NCBI GenBank assembly: GCA_000525025.1
Contig: JCKJ01000001.1
Span: 682,001 to 746,000, forward strand
DNA from: Methylophilaceae bacterium 11
GTDB taxonomy: Bacteria; Pseudomonadota; Gammaproteobacteria; Burkholderiales; Methylophilaceae
DNA length: 64,000 nt
Reading direction: 5' to 3'
Numbering within the stretch: the first letter of the stretch is position 1; the number at the start of each line of letters is the position of its first letter. The notes under the pieces are model-generated. The model did no database searches. It had not been told where the DNA came from and saw only the letters and a list, made by a program, of their open reading frames with translations. Positions 34,634-44,166 of this stretch are shown here, piece by piece. Both the position numbers and the translations under genes were made by a program.

Positions 34634-35221
34634 ATGCATATTATCCTCGCTTCACGCAGCCCTAGGCGTATTGAATTATTAAAACAGATTGATGTCACTT
34701 GTACCGTCATGCCGGCAGATATTGATGAATCGGTCAGGCTAAATGAAGCAGCAGCGGATTATGTATTAAGGCTTGCTGTCGAGAAAGCAGAGGCGATCCG
34801 AGCCAGTGTCGATCAGTCAAACCAATTGTTTATCTTGGCCGCAGATACGACTGTGGCGCTGGCAGGTGAGATTCTGGGTAAACCCGAAAACGATGCGGAT
34901 GCTATGCGTATGTTAAAAAAACTCTCCGGGACAACGCACCAAGTGCATACAGCGATTGCCGTTTGTGGTTACAATCGCACACTAAGGCTACTCAATACAA
35001 CACAGGTTGAGATGATGCCGCTGACCGACACCATGCTAGAGGCTTATATCCAAGCAGGGGAGCACCGAGATAAAGCCGGTAGTTATGGCATTCAAGGGCT
35101 GGCAGGCGCTTGGATTCAACGCATTGATGGCAGTTATTCGGGTGTGATGGGGCTACCCCTGTACGAAACAGCGCAACTGCTTCACCAAATGAATGAATAC
35201 TTAATAATTGAAAGATCATAG
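34634..35221 (+). CDS. maf: Maf-family nucleotide pyrophosphatase
   Basis: 195 residues. House-cleaning enzyme that hydrolyses non-canonical or dTTP/UTP nucleotides. SRSPRRIELL near 8, the ADTTVAL...ILGKP segment (about 75-88) and DKAGSYGIQGLAG near 145 are the Maf signature; the DKAGSYGIQG form fits the YhdE dTTP/UTP-type more than the YceF type. Its stop overlaps the rng start by one base. Confidence 0.92.
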   Translation: MHIILASRSPRRIELLKQIDVTCTVMPADIDESVRLNEAAADYVLRLAVEKAEAIRASVDQSNQLFILAADTTVALAGEILGKPENDADAMRMLKKLSGTTHQVHTAIAVCGYNRTLRLLNTTQVEMMPLTDTMLEAYIQAGEHRDKAGSYGIQGLAGAWIQRIDGSYSGVMGLPLYETAQLLHQMNEYLIIERS

Positions 35222-36684
35222 TGGCGCAAGAAATCTTAATTAATGTTACACCGCAAGAAACGCGTGTGGCGATTCTCGAACAAGGCATCGTGCAAGAGTT
35301 GCATATCGAGCGCAGCTCTTCGTTGGGGATTGTCGGCAATATCTATCGTGGCACAGTGGTGCGTGTGCTGCCCGGCATGCAATCTGCATTTATCGAGATC
35401 GGCTTACAGCGCGCAGCTTTCCTTCATGTAGCGGACATCATGGAATGCCATATTGAAGATGGCGACATAAAAATTGAAAAGCCGATTCAAGAGGTATTGC
35501 ACGAAGGTCAGTCCGTGATTGTGCAGGTCATTAAAGAACCTATCGGAACTAAGGGTGCGCGACTGACCACCGAAATCAGTATTGCCGGCCGCTTTTTGGT
35601 GTTTCTGCCATACCAAAACCACATTGGCGTCTCACAACGTATTGAGATTGAAGAAGAACGTGAATTTTTGCGCAATCGTTTGCTCGGGCTATTACCAGAA
35701 CAGCGGGCGGGCGGCTATATCATTCGCACCATGTCAGAAACCGCAACAGATGAAGAGTTACTGGCTGACATTGAGTATTTGCACAAAGTTTGGCAAAAAA
35801 TTCAGGTGGAAAGTAAGCAGGCCAGCGAACGCTCCTTAATTTTTTATGACCTAAGTCTGCCCAAACGTATTTTGCGTGATGTGGTATGTGCGGAAACTTC
35901 TACTATTCGCGTGGATTCACGTGAGATGTATGAGCGCCTAAAAGAGTTTGCCGAATTGTATGTAGCCAGAGCATTAAAGCCTTTGTTTCATTACAAAGGC
36001 GAGCGTGCGCTGTTTGATTTTTATGATATCGAAAAAGAAATCGAAAAAGCACTGGCACGCAAAGTGGAATTGAAATCTGGTGGTTATTTGATTTTTGATC
36101 AAACGGAAGCCCTCACGACTGTGGATGTGAATACGGGTAGCTTTGTCAGTGGCAAAAACCTTTCAGATACAATCTTTAAAACCAATTTGGAAGCAGCGCA
36201 ATGTATTGCGCGCCAGCTACGGCTACGCAATTTGGGCGGCATTATCATTGTTGATTTCATCGACATGGATGAAGACAGTCAGCGTGAAACCGTGTTGGAT
36301 GAGCTGAAAAAAGCCATTGCCACAGACCGGGCGCGCATTAACGTGAATGGCTTTACGCCGCTGGGTTTGGTGGAGCTCACACGCAAACGTACGCGCGAGA
36401 GTTTGGCGCATTTATTGTGTGAAGCTTGCGAGGTGTGTCAGGGCCGCGGTGAGTTGAAAACGGCGCAGACTATCTGCTATGAAATCATGCGCGAATTACT
36501 GCGTGAATCGAAGCAGTTTGACGCCAAAGAATTTAAGATACTGGCGTCTGCCGAAGTGATTAATATGCTGATGGATGAGGAGTCACAAAGTCTGGCCAAC
36601 CTGTCAGACTTTATTCAAAAACCAGTTTCATTGCAGATTGAAACGCAGTGCGCGCGGGAAGAGTTCGATATTATTTGGATTTGA
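35221..36684 (+). CDS. rng: Ribonuclease G
   Basis: 487-residue endoribonuclease of the RNase E/G family, involved in 16S rRNA 5' maturation and mRNA decay. S1 domain about 35-125; RNase H-like and DNase I-like catalytic region with DVNTGSFVSG and DFIDMD giving the magnesium Asp residues (about 304 and 347); Zn-link CEACEVCQGRG near 400. GTG start at 35221, overlapping the maf stop. Lacks the long C-terminal scaffold of RNase E. Confidence 0.94.
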   Translation: MAQEILINVTPQETRVAILEQGIVQELHIERSSSLGIVGNIYRGTVVRVLPGMQSAFIEIGLQRAAFLHVADIMECHIEDGDIKIEKPIQEVLHEGQSVIVQVIKEPIGTKGARLTTEISIAGRFLVFLPYQNHIGVSQRIEIEEEREFLRNRLLGLLPEQRAGGYIIRTMSETATDEELLADIEYLHKVWQKIQVESKQASERSLIFYDLSLPKRILRDVVCAETSTIRVDSREMYERLKEFAELYVARALKPLFHYKGERALFDFYDIEKEIEKALARKVELKSGGYLIFDQTEALTTVDVNTGSFVSGKNLSDTIFKTNLEAAQCIARQLRLRNLGGIIIVDFIDMDEDSQRETVLDELKKAIATDRARINVNGFTPLGLVELTRKRTRESLAHLLCEACEVCQGRGELKTAQTICYEIMRELLRESKQFDAKEFKILASAEVINMLMDEESQSLANLSDFIQKPVSLQIETQCAREEFDIIWI

Positions 36685-36731
36685 CTTGGCCAGCTGCTTG
36701 CGCAGCGGCCTTAGTGATATAGCGCTTTACA

Positions 36732-38726
36732 TCACATCAAGGGTAAACCTTCAAAGTTCAGCGCTTTCATTTGGTTTTCTTTTTCCAGCTTTTCTTGCTT
36801 GATTTTAGAGGCCTGCAAAATGGCTTTCATCAGTTGTAATAACGCATCGTCCAGTAATTTGCATTGACTGGCAATATGTTTATATTCTTCGCTGACTTGC
36901 ACAATCTGTTTGTTGAGCGCTTCAGAACTGGACTTTGCCTCTACTAGGCCTTTGATGCGTTGATCTAGCGCTTCTTTATGCGTTTCAATTTGAATCTTCA
37001 ATGTGACAATGACATTGTTGATCCAGCGCTCAGTATCATCATGCGCATTTTGGAAAGCACCTTGAGCTTCTGCCCCCAAACTCAAGAAAAAGCGTCGAAT
37101 GAGAAAACGTTTTTCTGTGAGCACGTTAATTGGATCGGCACAAAAATCATGGGTAATTTTTTCTAAAGACTGCATTTTCTCCAGAAAGCTTGTCATGTTC
37201 AGTTCAGGTGGCGCGGAAATATCAAAGCCATGCTGCGTGCGGAATAGATCGTATATATGTTGTGTTAAACGACGAATGCTATTGCTTTCAGTGGTCACGT
37301 GAATCGCCAAATCATTGGCTTGCTTTATTAACTTACGTATGCTTTGATTCAAACGTACTGTCGTCCAGCTGTCATGCATTTCCTTGCGGCTTTCTGCAAT
37401 CGAGTTGTCTAAATAAGTCAGGCTAAGGTGGCGCAGCAGTTTTTTGCCGATGCGGTTGATCTTTTCTTCGGCCTCTTTAAACACGGGTAGTGACGCTTGA
37501 TAACGCTGTTGGTCTTGCTGTGCTTTGGCCACCAAGTCATTAAATACGGTTTGGTGCTGCCCCAATAAGCCTTTTAATTCATCGAAACGAACACGAGAGT
37601 GATTGAGCTTTACCTGCATGAGTTTGCGTGACTCTTTCACCATTACACTGCATTCGGTAGCAATCGTGTTGCCAATAATTTCTTGTTTAGAGCTGGTGAG
37701 TTGATTGGAAAGCTCGGTTTCCAATACCTGAATATTGCTACGCTTGAGTAGCACTGGATCTTTTTTGATTTTGGCCAGCAGGCCTTTTTGTGCAGAAATC
37801 GTAAAGATTTGATTCTTGGGAATCATTAAATCGCGCGCAGTTTGCTCTACTTGACGATTGATCTCTTTAGCAATCTCGAAGTCTGATTTCAGGTCATCCC
37901 ATAACGTATCAATCTTATTCAGCACCACCAATTTATATTTGGCTTGGTCACGAATATATTCATTCCAAATTTGCATATCGGAATGCGTTACACCTGTATC
38001 GGTAGCTGTGAGGAACAATACCGCATGCGCGCCAGGAATCACTTTGTGAGTCAGTTCTGGTTCTGTCCCTAGCGCGTTAAGACCAGGTGTGTCAATCACC
38101 ACTAAGCCATTTTTCAGCAGCTCATGTGGGTAGTTGATAATGGCATGGCGCCATACCGGCACTTCAATATGGGTACGGTTTTGTAGCGCATTGTTAGGAT
38201 CTTTGGGGCTCCATAGGCCAAGTTTAATGGCCTCTTCAATGCTGACTTCTTTTCTATCAATCAGCTGACGCAGCGTTTTGCGCATTTGTTCAGGAAAGTC
38301 AGTTTCTAAGCGGAATTTTTTCCAAAGTTTTGGCAGCGTTTTAAGATAGGTAATGGAGTCGTCTGATAAGCGGGTTTCGATAGGTAGCAATTTAATGCAG
38401 GGCTCTTCATCTTCATCCCATAACAACTCTGTCGGACACATGGTGGTGCGGCCAGCTTCGCTAGGCAGTAAGCGTTGGTCATGGTCAGCAAAAAACAGCG
38501 CATTCACAGTTTCTGTTTTGCCCCGAGAAAACTCTGCCACTAGTGCCAAGGTCAGGCGGTCTTTTCTCAGCATATCGGCAAAATCGGTGAGGCGCAACTC
38601 TTGCAACGAGTTACTGCTGTCACTTCTCACTAACCAATCGCGGTAGCCGATAATCGTATCTGCCAGCGTATTACGCCATAGATGATAGGCGGCGATTTTT
38701 TCTTGTAATGTTGTTTCTTGTGTCAT
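36732..38726 (-). CDS. Bacterial dynamin-like GTPase
   Basis: 664 residues. GTPase elements: P-loop EFSRGKTETVN with Lys70-Thr71, switch region TTMCPTE, G3 DTPGLNALG near 212, G4 LNKIDTL near 262. The rest is long helix and coiled coil (about 360-460 and 580-650) as expected for a dynamin stalk. No strong membrane helix, so it probably contacts membranes by a paddle or by partners. Bacterial dynamins frequently occur in pairs; only one copy is here. Possible roles are membrane remodelling or stress protection; unknown. Confidence 0.82.
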   Translation of the reverse strand: MTQETTLQEKIAAYHLWRNTLADTIIGYRDWLVRSDSSNSLQELRLTDFADMLRKDRLTLALVAEFSRGKTETVNALFFADHDQRLLPSEAGRTTMCPTELLWDEDEEPCIKLLPIETRLSDDSITYLKTLPKLWKKFRLETDFPEQMRKTLRQLIDRKEVSIEEAIKLGLWSPKDPNNALQNRTHIEVPVWRHAIINYPHELLKNGLVVIDTPGLNALGTEPELTHKVIPGAHAVLFLTATDTGVTHSDMQIWNEYIRDQAKYKLVVLNKIDTLWDDLKSDFEIAKEINRQVEQTARDLMIPKNQIFTISAQKGLLAKIKKDPVLLKRSNIQVLETELSNQLTSSKQEIIGNTIATECSVMVKESRKLMQVKLNHSRVRFDELKGLLGQHQTVFNDLVAKAQQDQQRYQASLPVFKEAEEKINRIGKKLLRHLSLTYLDNSIAESRKEMHDSWTTVRLNQSIRKLIKQANDLAIHVTTESNSIRRLTQHIYDLFRTQHGFDISAPPELNMTSFLEKMQSLEKITHDFCADPINVLTEKRFLIRRFFLSLGAEAQGAFQNAHDDTERWINNVIVTLKIQIETHKEALDQRIKGLVEAKSSSEALNKQIVQVSEEYKHIASQCKLLDDALLQLMKAILQASKIKQEKLEKENQMKALNFEGLPLM

Positions 38727-38809
38727 GCGCAGTGAGTGTCTCTACATTTAAAAAGTCTGAAACCACGTGGCTATCAGCGCCATTAAATCATGAACATGGG
38801 CAGTTTTCA

Positions 38810-39385
38810 TTAAAAAACTGCATTTAGTGACTGCTGAGCATAGCTTATGAAGGCAATGTTCACCATTTGCAACAAGATCATCGCCACCAGTGCCGAGAAG
38901 TCAATGCCATTCACGGGTGGAATCCATCTACGCAGCGGGGTGAGTATGGGGCGGGTGAGTGCACTTAATACGCCAGAGATAGGGGTATTTGGGTTCACCC
39001 AGCTTAACAACGCTTCAATCAGTATGGCGTAGAAAAATAAATCTAAACTCATGCGAATAATGGCTAACCCTGCGACTAGCAAGACATTTAGCCAGATGGC
39101 GCCCCCTGCCACGGCAAATGGAAAACCACGCAGGCTGAGTAAAATAAATTGCAGAATAATTTGCACAAGTTGAGCCAACACCAGCGTAGAGAGGTCTATT
39201 TTCTTATAGCTGGGAATCCAGCGCCTGGCTGGTTTGACAATGAAATCGCTGAGTGCAATGGTCATTTGTGCTAAAGGATTTTGAAACGGCGCTTTTAACC
39301 ATTGCATAAAAAAGCGTAGCAATAGTACAAAGGTGAGGATATTCAGTACGGTGCTGATTAAAAAGCTAAATGCGGTATAGAGCAT
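38810..39385 (-). CDS. YggT family membrane protein
   Basis: 191 residues with two YggT repeats (about 1-90 and 98-190), each with two hydrophobic segments around an amphipathic P-x-R-R-W-I-P motif (ARRWIPSYKKID and LRRWIPPVNGID). Four helices in all. Stop and start are 2 bp apart from proC upstream. The yggS-proC-yggT order is a widely conserved cluster. Suggested roles include osmotic tolerance and cell division; not established here. Confidence 0.88.
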   Translation of the reverse strand: MLYTAFSFLISTVLNILTFVLLLRFFMQWLKAPFQNPLAQMTIALSDFIVKPARRWIPSYKKIDLSTLVLAQLVQIILQFILLSLRGFPFAVAGGAIWLNVLLVAGLAIIRMSLDLFFYAILIEALLSWVNPNTPISGVLSALTRPILTPLRRWIPPVNGIDFSALVAMILLQMVNIAFISYAQQSLNAVF

Positions 39386-39387
39386 GT

Positions 39388-40215
39388 TTATGATTTTCCT
39401 AATTCATCGCCCATGATTTTAGCGCGTTTCTCTGCTTGTCGGGCTGCTAGAAAAATCGCGTCTTTGACTTTAGAGGTTTCCAAGCTCAGCAAGCCTTGCT
39501 CGGTAGTGCCGCCTTTGGAGGTGACTTGCGCGCGTAAGGTCTCTACCGACGTTGTGCTGGTGGCCGCAAGCTGGCTGGCACCTTGAAAAGTGGCAATGCT
39601 CAATAGTTTAGCTTGTGCTTCGCTTAGGCCGAGTTTGATGGCGGCATCTTGCAAGGCTTCAATCAGGTAGAACACGTAGGCTGGTCCGCTGCCAGAAATC
39701 GCCGTGACGGCATCTAGTTCGGCTTCTTGATTCAACCATACCGTGGCACCTACGGCATCTAAAATGCGTGTGGCCTGCTGTTGCTGTAATGCCGTCACTT
39801 GTGGTGTTGCATAAACGCCGGTCACTCCGGCTTGAATTTGCGCTGGTGTATTCGGCATCGCGCGGACAATCATCGTATAGTCACCAAGCCAGCGACTTAA
39901 ATCAGCAATGCGAATACCCGCTGCAATCGAAATCACCAGTTGTTGTTTGAGCAGCGGCGCCAGTGATTGCGCCAGTGCTTTTAACTGTTGCGGCTTCACG
40001 GCCAAAATAATCACGTCATTTTGGGCAATTTCGCTTAATTGATCGGTAGTGTTGACTTGATACGATGTGGTCAGCTGCGCACGTTTGTCAGCATCTAGCT
40101 CGACGACTTGTATGTGTTGACTTTCAAACTGCTGATGTTTTAAACCAATAATCATGGCGGTGGCCATATTGCCGCCGCCGATAAATCCTAGTTTGAAATG
40201 TGTGTTTGCTTGCAT
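39388..40215 (-). CDS. proC: Pyrroline-5-carboxylate reductase
   Basis: Last step of proline synthesis. 275 residues. N-terminal Rossmann motif GFIGGGNMATAMI, NTPAQIQAGVTG near 122, and the C-terminal signature region AISGSGPAYVFYLIEAL plus LRAQVTSKGGTTEQGL. Middle gene of yggS-proC-yggT with a 23-bp gap to yggS. Confidence 0.95.
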   Translation of the reverse strand: MQANTHFKLGFIGGGNMATAMIIGLKHQQFESQHIQVVELDADKRAQLTTSYQVNTTDQLSEIAQNDVIILAVKPQQLKALAQSLAPLLKQQLVISIAAGIRIADLSRWLGDYTMIVRAMPNTPAQIQAGVTGVYATPQVTALQQQQATRILDAVGATVWLNQEAELDAVTAISGSGPAYVFYLIEALQDAAIKLGLSEAQAKLLSIATFQGASQLAATSTTSVETLRAQVTSKGGTTEQGLLSLETSKVKDAIFLAARQAEKRAKIMGDELGKS

Positions 40216-40238
40216 GCGATTGCACTTTCTCTGTATTG

Positions 40239-40958
40239 TTAATGCTCTGTCAGTGAATTTGTTGTGTTTGTCGGATGATAAACCCTTGCGCCAAACAGAG
40301 CAGAGCCAATGCGTACTATGGTAGCACCTTCTGCAATGGCGGCTTCAAAGTCATCGGACATGCCTATGGATAACGTATCTAGCGCGAACCCTTGTTGTTG
40401 CAATGCAAGGTAGGCTTGATGCACTTGTTTAAATTGTGCACGTTGCTGCGCAATGTCTTTTGTCGGTGCGGGAATCGCCATCAGGCCACGTAGCCGGAGT
40501 GCTGGCAGTCCGCGAATCACTTCGGCTAAGACAGCGATATCACTCAGCCCAGCGCCACTTTTGCTGGATTCTTCACTGCTATTGATTTGAATGCAAACGT
40601 TTAATGGCGGTAATTGTGAGCCGCGAGCATTGGCTAAGCGTTCTGCAATTTTAATACGGTCTACAGAATGCGCCCATGCAAAGTGTTGGGCGATGGCTTG
40701 TGTTTTATTGCTTTGAATCGGACCAATAAAATGCCATTCAATAGCGCAGTCCTGCAGTTGCGCCTGTTTATCGATGGCTTCTTGTAGATAATTTTCACCA
40801 AAAATGGTTTGACCGGCTTCATACGCAATGCGTATTTTTTCTACGGATTGCGCCTTACTGACCGCACATAATTGTACTGTGTCATTACGTCCAACTTGTG
40901 CTTTGGCTTGGGCAATTCTTGCATGAATCGCTTGCAAACTGTCGTAAAAAGTGTTCAT
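40239..40958 (-). CDS. YggS/PLPBP pyridoxal-phosphate homeostasis protein
   Basis: 239 residues of the alanine-racemase N-terminal-like fold that binds PLP without enzymatic activity. AVSKAQSVEKI near 34 (PLP-binding Lys), FGENYLQEA, EWHFIGPIQSNKT, QINSSEESSKSG and LSIGMSDDFEAAIAEGATIVRIGSALFG match the family closely. First gene of its operon, divergent from pilT. Confidence 0.94.
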   Translation of the reverse strand: MNTFYDSLQAIHARIAQAKAQVGRNDTVQLCAVSKAQSVEKIRIAYEAGQTIFGENYLQEAIDKQAQLQDCAIEWHFIGPIQSNKTQAIAQHFAWAHSVDRIKIAERLANARGSQLPPLNVCIQINSSEESSKSGAGLSDIAVLAEVIRGLPALRLRGLMAIPAPTKDIAQQRAQFKQVHQAYLALQQQGFALDTLSIGMSDDFEAAIAEGATIVRIGSALFGARVYHPTNTTNSLTEH

Positions 40959-41037
40959 AATTCAAACATCTTAAAGATTAAACTTTGTGTAAAGTCTTAA
41001 GATAAAATTTAATTATAAAATAATGCTGGAGCTGATA

Positions 41038-42081
41038 GTGGATATTTCTGATTTACTCGCGTTTGCCGTCAAAAATAAAGCGTCCGATTTACATCTATCA
41101 GCAGGGTTGCCACCTATGATTCGCGTGCATGGTGATGTGCGCAAAATTAATGTGCCCGCCATGGACCACACCCAAGTGCATGACATGGTGTACGACATCA
41201 TGAATGATGGTCAGCGCAAAGTGTATGAAGAAACGCTGGAGTGCGATTTCTCATTTGAAATTCCCAATTTAGCGCGTTTCCGCGTCAATGCGTTTAATCA
41301 AAACCGTGGTTCTGGTGCGGTATTTCGTACCATTCCTTCCAAAATCCTCACCTTAGAGCAATTGAATGCGCCGGCGATTTTTAAAGAAATTGCCAATACA
41401 CCACGTGGCATTGTGCTGGTAACGGGGCCAACTGGTTCGGGTAAGTCCACCACATTGGCGGCCATGGTCGATTATATTAACGAAAATGAAATGGGGCATA
41501 TTCTCACGGTGGAAGACCCGATTGAGTTTGTGCATACCTCTAAAAAATGTTTGATTAACCAGCGTGAAGTAGGCCCGCATACTTTATCTTTCCAAAACGC
41601 CTTGCGTTCTGCATTGCGTGAAGACCCGGATGTGATTCTGGTGGGTGAGATGCGTGACTTGGAAACCATCCGTTTAGCCTTGAGCGCTGCGGAAACCGGT
41701 CACTTGGTATTCGGTACCTTGCATACCAGTTCAGCTGCCAAAACGGTGGATAGGATTGTGGACGTGTTCCCGGCAGCAGAAAAAGAAATGGTGCGCTCAA
41801 TGCTGTCTGAATCTTTACGTGCCGTGATTTCACAAACCTTGTGTAAAACCAAAGATGAGCAAGGGCGTGTGGCAGCACATGAAATTATGATTGGTACGCC
41901 AGCGATTCGTAATTTGATTCGTGAAAATAAAGTGGCACAAATGTATTCAGCCATTCAAACAGGCCAAAACATTGGGATGCAAACGTTAGATCAGAACTTA
42001 CAGGACTTGGTGCGCAGAAACATCATTAGTGCAGCAGAAGCGCGTGGAAAAGCGTCCAATCGCGATTCGATTGTTGGCTAG
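41038..42081 (+). CDS. pilT: Type IV pilus retraction ATPase
   Basis: 347-residue hexameric ATPase that depolymerises pili (twitching, DNA uptake). The GTG at 41038 (VDISDLLAFAVKNKASDLHLSAG) is preferred to ATG 41023 because GGAG sits 7 bases before it and the protein then begins at the normal family position and length. Walker A GPTGSGKST near 131, Asp box EDPIEF, Walker B region ILVGEMRD, His box GHLVFGTLHT. pilU follows after 46 bp. Confidence 0.94.
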   Translation: MDISDLLAFAVKNKASDLHLSAGLPPMIRVHGDVRKINVPAMDHTQVHDMVYDIMNDGQRKVYEETLECDFSFEIPNLARFRVNAFNQNRGSGAVFRTIPSKILTLEQLNAPAIFKEIANTPRGIVLVTGPTGSGKSTTLAAMVDYINENEMGHILTVEDPIEFVHTSKKCLINQREVGPHTLSFQNALRSALREDPDVILVGEMRDLETIRLALSAAETGHLVFGTLHTSSAAKTVDRIVDVFPAAEKEMVRSMLSESLRAVISQTLCKTKDEQGRVAAHEIMIGTPAIRNLIRENKVAQMYSAIQTGQNIGMQTLDQNLQDLVRRNIISAAEARGKASNRDSIVG

Positions 42082-42127
42082 TTTTGTACATCATATTTAA
42101 CCATCAAGCATTTAATTAGGATAAGCA

Positions 42128-43264
42128 ATGGAACAAGGTCAGGCAGAAAAATTTGTATTTGATTTACTGAGGCTGATGATGACCAAAAAAGCCTCAGACA
42201 TGTTTATCACCAGTGGCTTTCCGCCTGCGATGAAGATTGATGGCAAGATGACACCAGTTAGTACGCAAGTGCTCTCACCACAACAAACGCGCGAGATCTC
42301 ACGCTCTATCATGAACGATAAGCAAACCGCAGAGTTTGACGCATCTAACGAATGTAACTTTGCGATTGGTTTGCCTGGTGTAGCTCGCTTTCGGGTGAAC
42401 GCGTTTATTCAACGCGGTACGGTGGGGTTAGTGTTCAGAACCATCACGACTAAAATTCCTAAATTTGAAGATTTGGGTTTGCCCGATGTGTTGAAAGACA
42501 TTGCGATGACCAAACGTGGATTGGTTATTTTTGTTGGCGGCACTGGCTCTGGTAAATCCACCTCGCTTGCAGCCATGGTGGGTTACCGTAACGAAAACAG
42601 TTATGGGCATATTATTACGATTGAAGACCCGGTTGAGTTTGTGCATGAGCACAAGAACTGCATTATTACGCAGCGCGAAATTGGTGTAGATACGGATAAT
42701 TGGCACATCGCTTTGAAAAACACGTTACGCCAAGCACCCGATGTGATTTTGATTGGTGAGATTCGCGACAGGGAAACCATGGATTATGCAATTGCGTTTG
42801 CTGAGACAGGTCACTTGTGTATGTCCACGCTGCATGCAAATAGCACCAACCAAGCCTTAGATAGGATTATCAACTTTTTCCCGGAAGAGCGCAGACAGCA
42901 ATTGCTGATGGACTTGTCTCTCAATTTGAAATCTGTCATTTCTCAGCGCTTGATTCCCAAGCGTGATGGCATAGGGCGTACTGCTGCAATTGAAATTTTA
43001 TTGAACTCACCTTTAATTTCAGATTTGATATTCAAGGGTGATGTGCATGGTATTAAGGATATTGTAGGGCGCTCACGTGAGTTGGGCATGCAAACCTTTG
43101 ACCAAGCCTTGTTTGATTTACATGAAGCTGGTTTGATTACTTATGATGATGCGCTACGTAATGCCGACTCTGTGAATGATTTGCGTTTGAAATTTAAGCT
43201 GCAAAGTAAAGATGCACATGCGCGCGATAACTCTTCTGGCCTGGATCATCTGGGGATTATGTAA
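42128..43264 (+). CDS. pilU: PilT-dependent pilus retraction ATPase
   Basis: 378-residue PilT paralogue acting as retraction cofactor. Walker A GGTGSGKSTS near 137, EDPVEFVHEHKNC, VILIGEIRDRETMDYA, GHLCMSTLHANS. The Gly-Gly-Thr Walker A and the longer C-terminus are typical of PilU. Same operon as pilT, ended by a bidirectional terminator. Confidence 0.94.
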   Translation: MEQGQAEKFVFDLLRLMMTKKASDMFITSGFPPAMKIDGKMTPVSTQVLSPQQTREISRSIMNDKQTAEFDASNECNFAIGLPGVARFRVNAFIQRGTVGLVFRTITTKIPKFEDLGLPDVLKDIAMTKRGLVIFVGGTGSGKSTSLAAMVGYRNENSYGHIITIEDPVEFVHEHKNCIITQREIGVDTDNWHIALKNTLRQAPDVILIGEIRDRETMDYAIAFAETGHLCMSTLHANSTNQALDRIINFFPEERRQQLLMDLSLNLKSVISQRLIPKRDGIGRTAAIEILLNSPLISDLIFKGDVHGIKDIVGRSRELGMQTFDQALFDLHEAGLITYDDALRNADSVNDLRLKFKLQSKDAHARDNSSGLDHLGIM

Positions 43265-43304
43265 CGGCATTATGTAACTAAGTCATGGTGACTGTTTCAG
43301 TAAT

Positions 43305-43333
43305 AAAAAAGCCAGAGAAACTCTGGCTTTTTT
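43305..43333. terminator. Bidirectional terminator between pilU and the OmpA-like gene
   Basis: AGCCAGAG (43310-43317) pairs with CTCTGGCT (43321-43328) across AAA, with an A-run before and a T-run after. Serves pilU (+) and probably the convergent OmpA gene (-). Confidence 0.9.
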
Positions 43334-43393
43334 ATGGGTGCGATGACGCACGCAATTGAATTAGCTAATTATATTTTTTACAGATATAGCATG

Positions 43394-44152
43394 TTATTCA
43401 ACAGCAATCTCCACCCGTCTTGCTTCCCCCTCGTTTCCTGTGCCTTCTGTTTCAATCGGTTTACGCATCTCAATTCTAGTCGATTCAACGCCTGCTGCAA
43501 GTAAAGCATCCATGCTCGCTTGTGCGCGTGCTTTAGCCAATTTTTGATTGCTTTCTCGACTGCCACGCGCATCGTGATAGCCAGAAATCACGGCTTTGGT
43601 ATCTGGGTGTGAAATCAGCCATTCAATTGTGGGTTCCAGCACAGAGGCGCTATCCGCAGGTAGTGTAGATTTGCCCGTTTCAAAAAATAGCTTGGCAGCA
43701 GCAGGGGGCTCAGCACTCACAACTGCTTGCACGGCTGATGCTTGCAACTGATTATCAATAGTCACGCCAGGGCCAAAAAACGTTTGTAACTCTGCTGTTT
43801 TTTCTTGTTTGATTGCATCCGAAGCAACCGAACCCGTCAGCGTAACGACTTTGTCATCCCCGCTAAGTTGCCAGTCGCCCCCTGCCGCTAAAAACGTTTT
43901 TAAGCTATCGGCTTCGGCAAACCAGCTGACTTTTGAGCCATCGCCTTGATTGGAAAATGTGCTGGCGGTGACCTCAAAATGAAAAGGTTCGTCTATCGCC
44001 GTACTTGTTTCGGAAGTCGTGCTTGCACTGCCATCGTTGCAGCAAGCTTGGCTAGGGCCGCGACCCGTCAACAGCATCCAAGACAGCGTAAGCAATAGGA
44101 TCAGTGTAATGATCCAAGTCCATCTGTCATAGCCCGATTGATTGATATGCAT
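43394..44152 (-). CDS. OmpA-family peptidoglycan-binding protein with a BON-like segment
   Basis: 252 residues: N-terminal membrane helix at about 13-31, a Ser/Thr-rich linker with a Cys pair, a BON-like region (about 90-135: LSGDDKVVTLTGSVASDAIKQ) and a C-terminal OmpA domain (about 160-252). The latter has LFFETGKSTLPADS, the peptidoglycan-contact Asp/Arg region GYHDARGSRESNQKLAKARA, and a RRVEIAVE end. It probably tethers the envelope to the cell wall. It follows the HHH membrane protein by 14 bp. Confidence 0.86.
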   Translation of the reverse strand: MHINQSGYDRWTWIITLILLLTLSWMLLTGRGPSQACCNDGSASTTSETSTAIDEPFHFEVTASTFSNQGDGSKVSWFAEADSLKTFLAAGGDWQLSGDDKVVTLTGSVASDAIKQEKTAELQTFFGPGVTIDNQLQASAVQAVVSAEPPAAAKLFFETGKSTLPADSASVLEPTIEWLISHPDTKAVISGYHDARGSRESNQKLAKARAQASMDALLAAGVESTRIEMRKPIETEGTGNEGEARRVEIAVE

Positions 44153-44166
44153 GATTGTGCTCCCGT

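Noticed and set aside
41023-41037. ATG start for pilT five codons upstream
   Set aside because: GGAG sits at the right distance from GTG 41038, and family proteins begin at that position; the extra five codons contain the ribosome site.
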